Assembly (NCBI GenBank): GCA_945874095.1
Contig: CAMCFM010000103.1
Location: forward strand, 1 to 10,836
DNA length: 10,836 nucleotides
Origin: Candidatus Kuenenia stuttgartensis
GTDB lineage: Bacteria; Planctomycetota; Planctomycetia; Isosphaerales; Isosphaeraceae
Reading direction: 5' to 3'
Shown: in pieces, positions 7,597-10,836 of the stretch
Layout: each line of letters starts with the position of its first letter
Numbering within the stretch: the stretch's first letter is position 1
Notes under the pieces: generated by a model
What the model was told of the DNA's origin: nothing
The model's database searches: none
Seen by the model: the letters and a program-made list of their open reading frames with translations, nothing else
Position numbers and translations under genes: made by a program

Positions 7597-10500
7597 TTAA
7601 TTTCGTGTCATGGTTTCATGAAGATTGAGAATGGTTCGGGTGATCGCTGTCCAGGCTGCCAATTCGGCTGGATCGAGGTTTTTAGGGACGGGCCTGACTC
7701 CTACCGAGAGCAGTTCCGTGACCGCCTTCGGATTCGACTTGTATTCCGCCAGAGACCGGACCAGGAGCGATTCAAGGACGGCCGATTCCTCTGCCATGAC
7801 AGGCCTGGATAGAGCCCTTTCATAAATCATTTTCAAGCGACTTGCAGTCGAGTCTCCGCCATTTTCCAGAACAAGTTCCGCAAACGCTCGTGCAGCCTCA
7901 ACATAACTCGGGTCATTCAGCAGAACCAATGATTGAAGAGGCGTATTGGAGCGTGCTCTGTCAGATGTACATTCCTCGCGACTGGGAGCATCAAAAGCCA
8001 GCAGGCTTGGATGCAGATATTGCCTTTGCCAGTGGGTGTAAAGTCCGCGCCGATAGAGCTCTTCGTTCTTCCCATTCTGCCATTCGCGGGTCGGGAAATT
8101 CAGGTAGGACCAATAACCGGGGGGTTGATATGGTTTGACACTTGTACCACCGATCTTATTCACCAGGAGCCCGCTCACAGCCAGAGCGTTGTCGCGAACC
8201 AGTTCGGCATCAAGCCGGAACCTGCCCTGATGTGAGATCCAGAAGTTGTATGGGTCTTGCTCTTTGGCTACGGATGAAACTGTTGAAGATTGGCGATATG
8301 TATTGGACATCAGGATGGATTTGGTGAGTTGTTTGATATTCCAGCCTGATTCGACAAACCGAAAGGCTAGAAAATCGAGCAGTTCTGGGTGGGTCGGAGC
8401 CTTGCCCTGGGCTCCAAGATCGTCCACTTTTCGGGATAATGCATCGCCGAAATAAAGTTTCCAAATTCTATTGGTAAAAACCCGAGCCGTGAGTGGATTC
8501 TCATTCGAGGTGATCCATTTGGCTAGATCCAGGCGATTTAATCGTGATGTCGCAGGAGTCTGATTTAAAGGCTTCGAATTTACATTAAGGACGGCTGGAT
8601 AACCTGGCTGAACGACGTCTCCGGATTCGTCCATCCAGTTGCCTCGTGGGAGAACTTTCACCATGCGAGGGGCGACAGCCTCAGTCACAAGTGTTCTGGT
8701 GACCTCGCTTTCGAGCTTGGCTCTGGCTGCCTCAAGCGTTGCCAGTTCATGCCGGACGGTTGCGAGTTCAGGTGCAATTGTTCGGTAAAAGCCTGTCAGT
8801 TCAGCCTTTTGAGCCTCAGTCCGTTTATCTGAGGAAGTGGCCAAAATCAATGCAATCGATGGCTGAAGTAGAGGAGTGCCGGCGGGCGAATTTTTTGAAT
8901 CAGTGGCTGACAGCCGAAACTTCCCAACCGTATGTGAGGGATTGTCAAGGTTTTGGTGCAATTCCACGACCCATTTGACGGTCTCTTTGGGAATGGAATC
9001 GGTGGCGATGACAAAATCGGCAGAATTGGACTTGCCAGCCTGCTCCATGATCCCCCAGCCCCAGGTTTTACCCTTCACATCGTTGTCAATTGCCGCAGCA
9101 ATCGCCCATTTTCCATAAGGATTTTTGTCGGATGCACCGGTTTGTTCGTACGATGCCTTTGCAGATTGAATTGGAATGGTTTTTATTTCACCACTCTTGA
9201 GAACGCATTTCAGCACAAATTCTGAAAGTACAAAATTACCATTCCCAGCGCGTCCCGGGCCTTTTTTAGGAAGGCTGTCGTCGGTCAGAACTTCAAGGCG
9301 AATTACAGATGCGTTGGTAAGAGGTTTGGCAATTTCAAGAGTGTAGGTGTCCGTGGCTGGATTTGTGCCGCTTGCGAGGATGGAGCCATCATCTTTGAGA
9401 GTCAGGGTTGAGCCAGCCAGCGACTTGATTTGTTCCGGCTTCAAGACTGTCCATAAAGGCTGATCCTGTTCCCACTTGGATTGTGACTTTGCAATTTCTG
9501 GGGTCACTTTTTTAAATGCAGTATCGACTAATGCAATCTTTTGATTGAGATCTGTGATTGCAGATTGCTGGGCTTTGTTTGGGACTTTAACGAACGGGCC
9601 CCAGTTTCCATCAGAATTTGCTCCGGAATAGAGTCCACGTTCTTTGATATCAGCGAAGAAGGCTTCCATCTGATAAAATTCACGGGTGGTGAATGGGTCA
9701 AATTTGTGGTCGTGGCATTCAGCACAGCCGATGGTTACGCCAAGCCAGGTACCTGAGACGTTTCTGACCCTTTCAGAGATGTATTTTGCGAGGTATTCCT
9801 TATCCTGAACACCGCCTTCAGCGCTCATCATGCCGAGTCGGTTATATCCGGATGCAATTTTCTGTTCGAGGTTGGGAGTCGCCATAAGGTCTCCCCCGAT
9901 CTGCTCTTGGGTAAACTGGTCGAACGGTTTGTTCTGATTGAATGATTCAATCACATATTGGCGGAAAGGGGAAACGCTGACATCCTGATCGCCATGATAG
10001 CCTACAGAATCCGCATAACGCACCAGGTCGAGCCACCACATGGCCATTCTCTCACCAAAATTGGGCGATGCCAGAAGTTGGTCGACCTGCTTTTCATAAG
10101 CGTTGGCGGATTGGTCAGCCTGAAATGCGTTGACATCAGAGATGGTTGGGGGCAGTCCGACGACGTCGAAATAAAGGCGTCTAAGGAGGGTGACTCGATC
10201 GGCTTCAGGAGCAACTGGCAACTTCGCTTCAGACCGTTTTTGATGGACGATTTCGTCAATGATTTTGGAATCATTCAGAGGGCCTGATTGGCGAGCCAAC
10301 TCTGGCTTGCGGACTGGCTGAAATGCCCAATGGCCTTCATAACGTGCACCTTGCGCGATCCAGAGCTTGATCATTTCAATCTCGCGGGTCGACAATTCTT
10401 TTGCCGATTCCGGGGGCGGCATGTGCTTTTCAGGGTCGGCTGAGACCAATCGCTGAAAAAGTTTACTTTTATCAGGATTTCCAGCACTGACCACACCTTT

Positions 10501-10788
10501 ATGGGTCTTGTCCCCAATCAAACCTTTTTCAGAGTCGAGACGGAGTTCGGCTTCGCGATGATTTTTATCAGGGCCATGGCAATAAAAGCAGTTGTTCGAG
10601 AGGATGGGTCTGATGTCGCGGTTGAATTCGACCGTTTCAGGCAAAGATGGTTGGATCTTTGGAGCATCTGTAAAAGCTTGGACGTCGAAGAGCATCCACG
10701 ACATGCACAGGACGATGACGGTAGGAAATCCCGTAAGGCATGCCTTGAAAGCCTGTTGTGACTTTTGATTCATGGTGAACTTGGGCAT
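7597..10788 (-). CDS. exported PSCyt1-DUF1549-DUF1553 (PSD1-type) cytochrome c protein
   Basis: This 1063-residue protein is a complete member of the large planctomycete PSD1 group. A Sec-type signal (basic residues 3-15, hydrophobic about 16-34, likely cleavage after VQA38) precedes a PSCyt1 domain with the heme motif CFYCH (C67, C70, H71) and a likely axial M123 in HMPPP. DUF1549 covers about 175-385 (LLRRLYFDVVGLPP, WWLDLVRYADSVG) and ends with a second CxxCH (C355, C358, H359) in CAECHDHKFDP. Residues about 450-635 form a beta-rich insert resembling carbohydrate-binding modules (GPGRAGNGNFVLSEF). A charged, probably coiled-coil stretch covers about 655-700. DUF1553 fills about 748-1055 (NRIWKLYFG, SREECTSDRARSNTPLQSL, LNDPSYVEAAR). 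It probably binds one or two c hemes in the periplasm; its substrate is unknown, and polysaccharide-related roles are only inferred. It is the first gene of the likely operon. ATG 10788 has AAGG (10796-10799) 7 nt upstream, whereas the in-frame ATG at 10773 has none. Confidence 0.96.
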   Translation of the reverse strand: MPKFTMNQKSQQAFKACLTGFPTVIVLCMSWMLFDVQAFTDAPKIQPSLPETVEFNRDIRPILSNNCFYCHGPDKNHREAELRLDSEKGLIGDKTHKGVVSAGNPDKSKLFQRLVSADPEKHMPPPESAKELSTREIEMIKLWIAQGARYEGHWAFQPVRKPELARQSGPLNDSKIIDEIVHQKRSEAKLPVAPEADRVTLLRRLYFDVVGLPPTISDVNAFQADQSANAYEKQVDQLLASPNFGERMAMWWLDLVRYADSVGYHGDQDVSVSPFRQYVIESFNQNKPFDQFTQEQIGGDLMATPNLEQKIASGYNRLGMMSAEGGVQDKEYLAKYISERVRNVSGTWLGVTIGCAECHDHKFDPFTTREFYQMEAFFADIKERGLYSGANSDGNWGPFVKVPNKAQQSAITDLNQKIALVDTAFKKVTPEIAKSQSKWEQDQPLWTVLKPEQIKSLAGSTLTLKDDGSILASGTNPATDTYTLEIAKPLTNASVIRLEVLTDDSLPKKGPGRAGNGNFVLSEFVLKCVLKSGEIKTIPIQSAKASYEQTGASDKNPYGKWAIAAAIDNDVKGKTWGWGIMEQAGKSNSADFVIATDSIPKETVKWVVELHQNLDNPSHTVGKFRLSATDSKNSPAGTPLLQPSIALILATSSDKRTEAQKAELTGFYRTIAPELATVRHELATLEAARAKLESEVTRTLVTEAVAPRMVKVLPRGNWMDESGDVVQPGYPAVLNVNSKPLNQTPATSRLNRLDLAKWITSNENPLTARVFTNRIWKLYFGDALSRKVDDLGAQGKAPTHPELLDFLAFRFVESGWNIKQLTKSILMSNTYRQSSTVSSVAKEQDPYNFWISHQGRFRLDAELVRDNALAVSGLLVNKIGGTSVKPYQPPGYWSYLNFPTREWQNGKNEELYRRGLYTHWQRQYLHPSLLAFDAPSREECTSDRARSNTPLQSLVLLNDPSYVEAARAFAELVLENGGDSTASRLKMIYERALSRPVMAEESAVLESLLVRSLAEYKSNPKAVTELLSVGVRPVPKNLDPAELAAWTAITRTILNLHETMTRN

Positions 10789-10795
10789 GGGGAGA

Positions 10796-10799
10796 CCTT
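10796..10799 (-). promoter_or_regulatory. ribosome binding site of the PSCyt1/DUF1549/DUF1553 gene
   Basis: AAGG on the minus strand lies 7 nt before the ATG at 10786-10788. This favours that start over the second ATG five codons in, which has no purine-rich site upstream. Confidence 0.6.
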
Positions 10800-10809
10800 G
10801 TCGATCGAC
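10800..10809. repeat. 10-bp perfect palindrome GTCGATCGAC
   Basis: This perfect inverted repeat lies directly next to the ribosome binding site of the first operon gene, between it and the G run. It could be a small operator half-site pair or chance; GATC-centred palindromes of this size are not rare. No second copy was noticed in the window. Confidence 0.3.
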
Positions 10810-10813
10810 TGTA

Positions 10814-10825
10814 GGGGGGGGGGGG
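10814..10825. repeat. homopolymer run of 12 G (12 C on the coding strand)
   Basis: Twelve consecutive G lie 25-37 bp upstream of the start codon of the first operon gene, in its promoter or 5' untranslated region. No comparable mononucleotide run was noticed elsewhere in the window. Long G/C runs can slip during replication and alter expression, but they are also a classic place for sequencing or assembly errors. Confidence 0.9.
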
Positions 10826-10836
10826 TGGTTTTTGAA

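Noticed and set aside
7240..7812. 190-codon open frame on the + strand
   Set aside because: It overlaps the DUF1501 and PSCyt1/DUF1549/DUF1553 genes in antisense, and its translation shows no domain, signal or plausible composition.
1..10836. CRISPR arrays, tRNA or rRNA genes, insertion sequences
   Set aside because: No spaced direct repeats, cloverleaf-like segments, transposase motifs or terminal inverted repeats were seen on either strand.

Overview
The window looks like chromosomal DNA of a planctomycete (phylum Planctomycetota). The evidence is three exported proteins of families largely confined to the Planctomycetes-Verrucomicrobia group: a PSCyt1/DUF1549/DUF1553 (PSD1-type) protein, a Tat-exported DUF1501 protein, and a giant propeller/HEAT/c-heme protein of the Pirellula/Verrucomicrobium type. 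The moderate GC content (about half, by eye) would suit the Planctomycetaceae more than the high-GC lineages, but I cannot assign a genus.

The left part (1-1995, + strand) is a 5'-truncated gene. Its product joins a NuoG-like iron-sulfur N-terminus, two cyclic-nucleotide-binding (CNB) domains and a 16-cysteine DmsB/HydN-like ferredoxin module. The frame is open from the first base, so the true start lies outside the window. Converging on it, only 22 bp away, is a minus-strand metallo-beta-lactamase-fold gene (2018-2791) that resembles class-II cyclic-nucleotide phosphodiesterases. A protein that should sense a cyclic nucleotide therefore sits next to one that may hydrolyse it.

The rest (2990-10788, all minus strand) is one block of three closely spaced genes read from right to left. 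First comes the PSCyt1/DUF1549/DUF1553 protein (10788-7597), then the DUF1501 protein (7500-6067), then the propeller/HEAT/cytochrome protein (6004-2990). The gaps are 97 and 62 bp, each with a plausible ribosome binding site, so this is probably an operon. All three carry export signals. They likely work together in the cell envelope or periplasm, but their substrate is not known.

No tRNA, rRNA, CRISPR array, insertion sequence or phage gene was seen. Intergenic DNA is scarce; the largest gap is 198 bp (2792-2989). A run of 12 G (12 C on the coding strand) lies just upstream of the first gene of the operon, at the right edge. The two most interesting items are the cyclic-nucleotide-linked iron-sulfur fusion with its phosphodiesterase-like neighbour, and this homopolymer tract.
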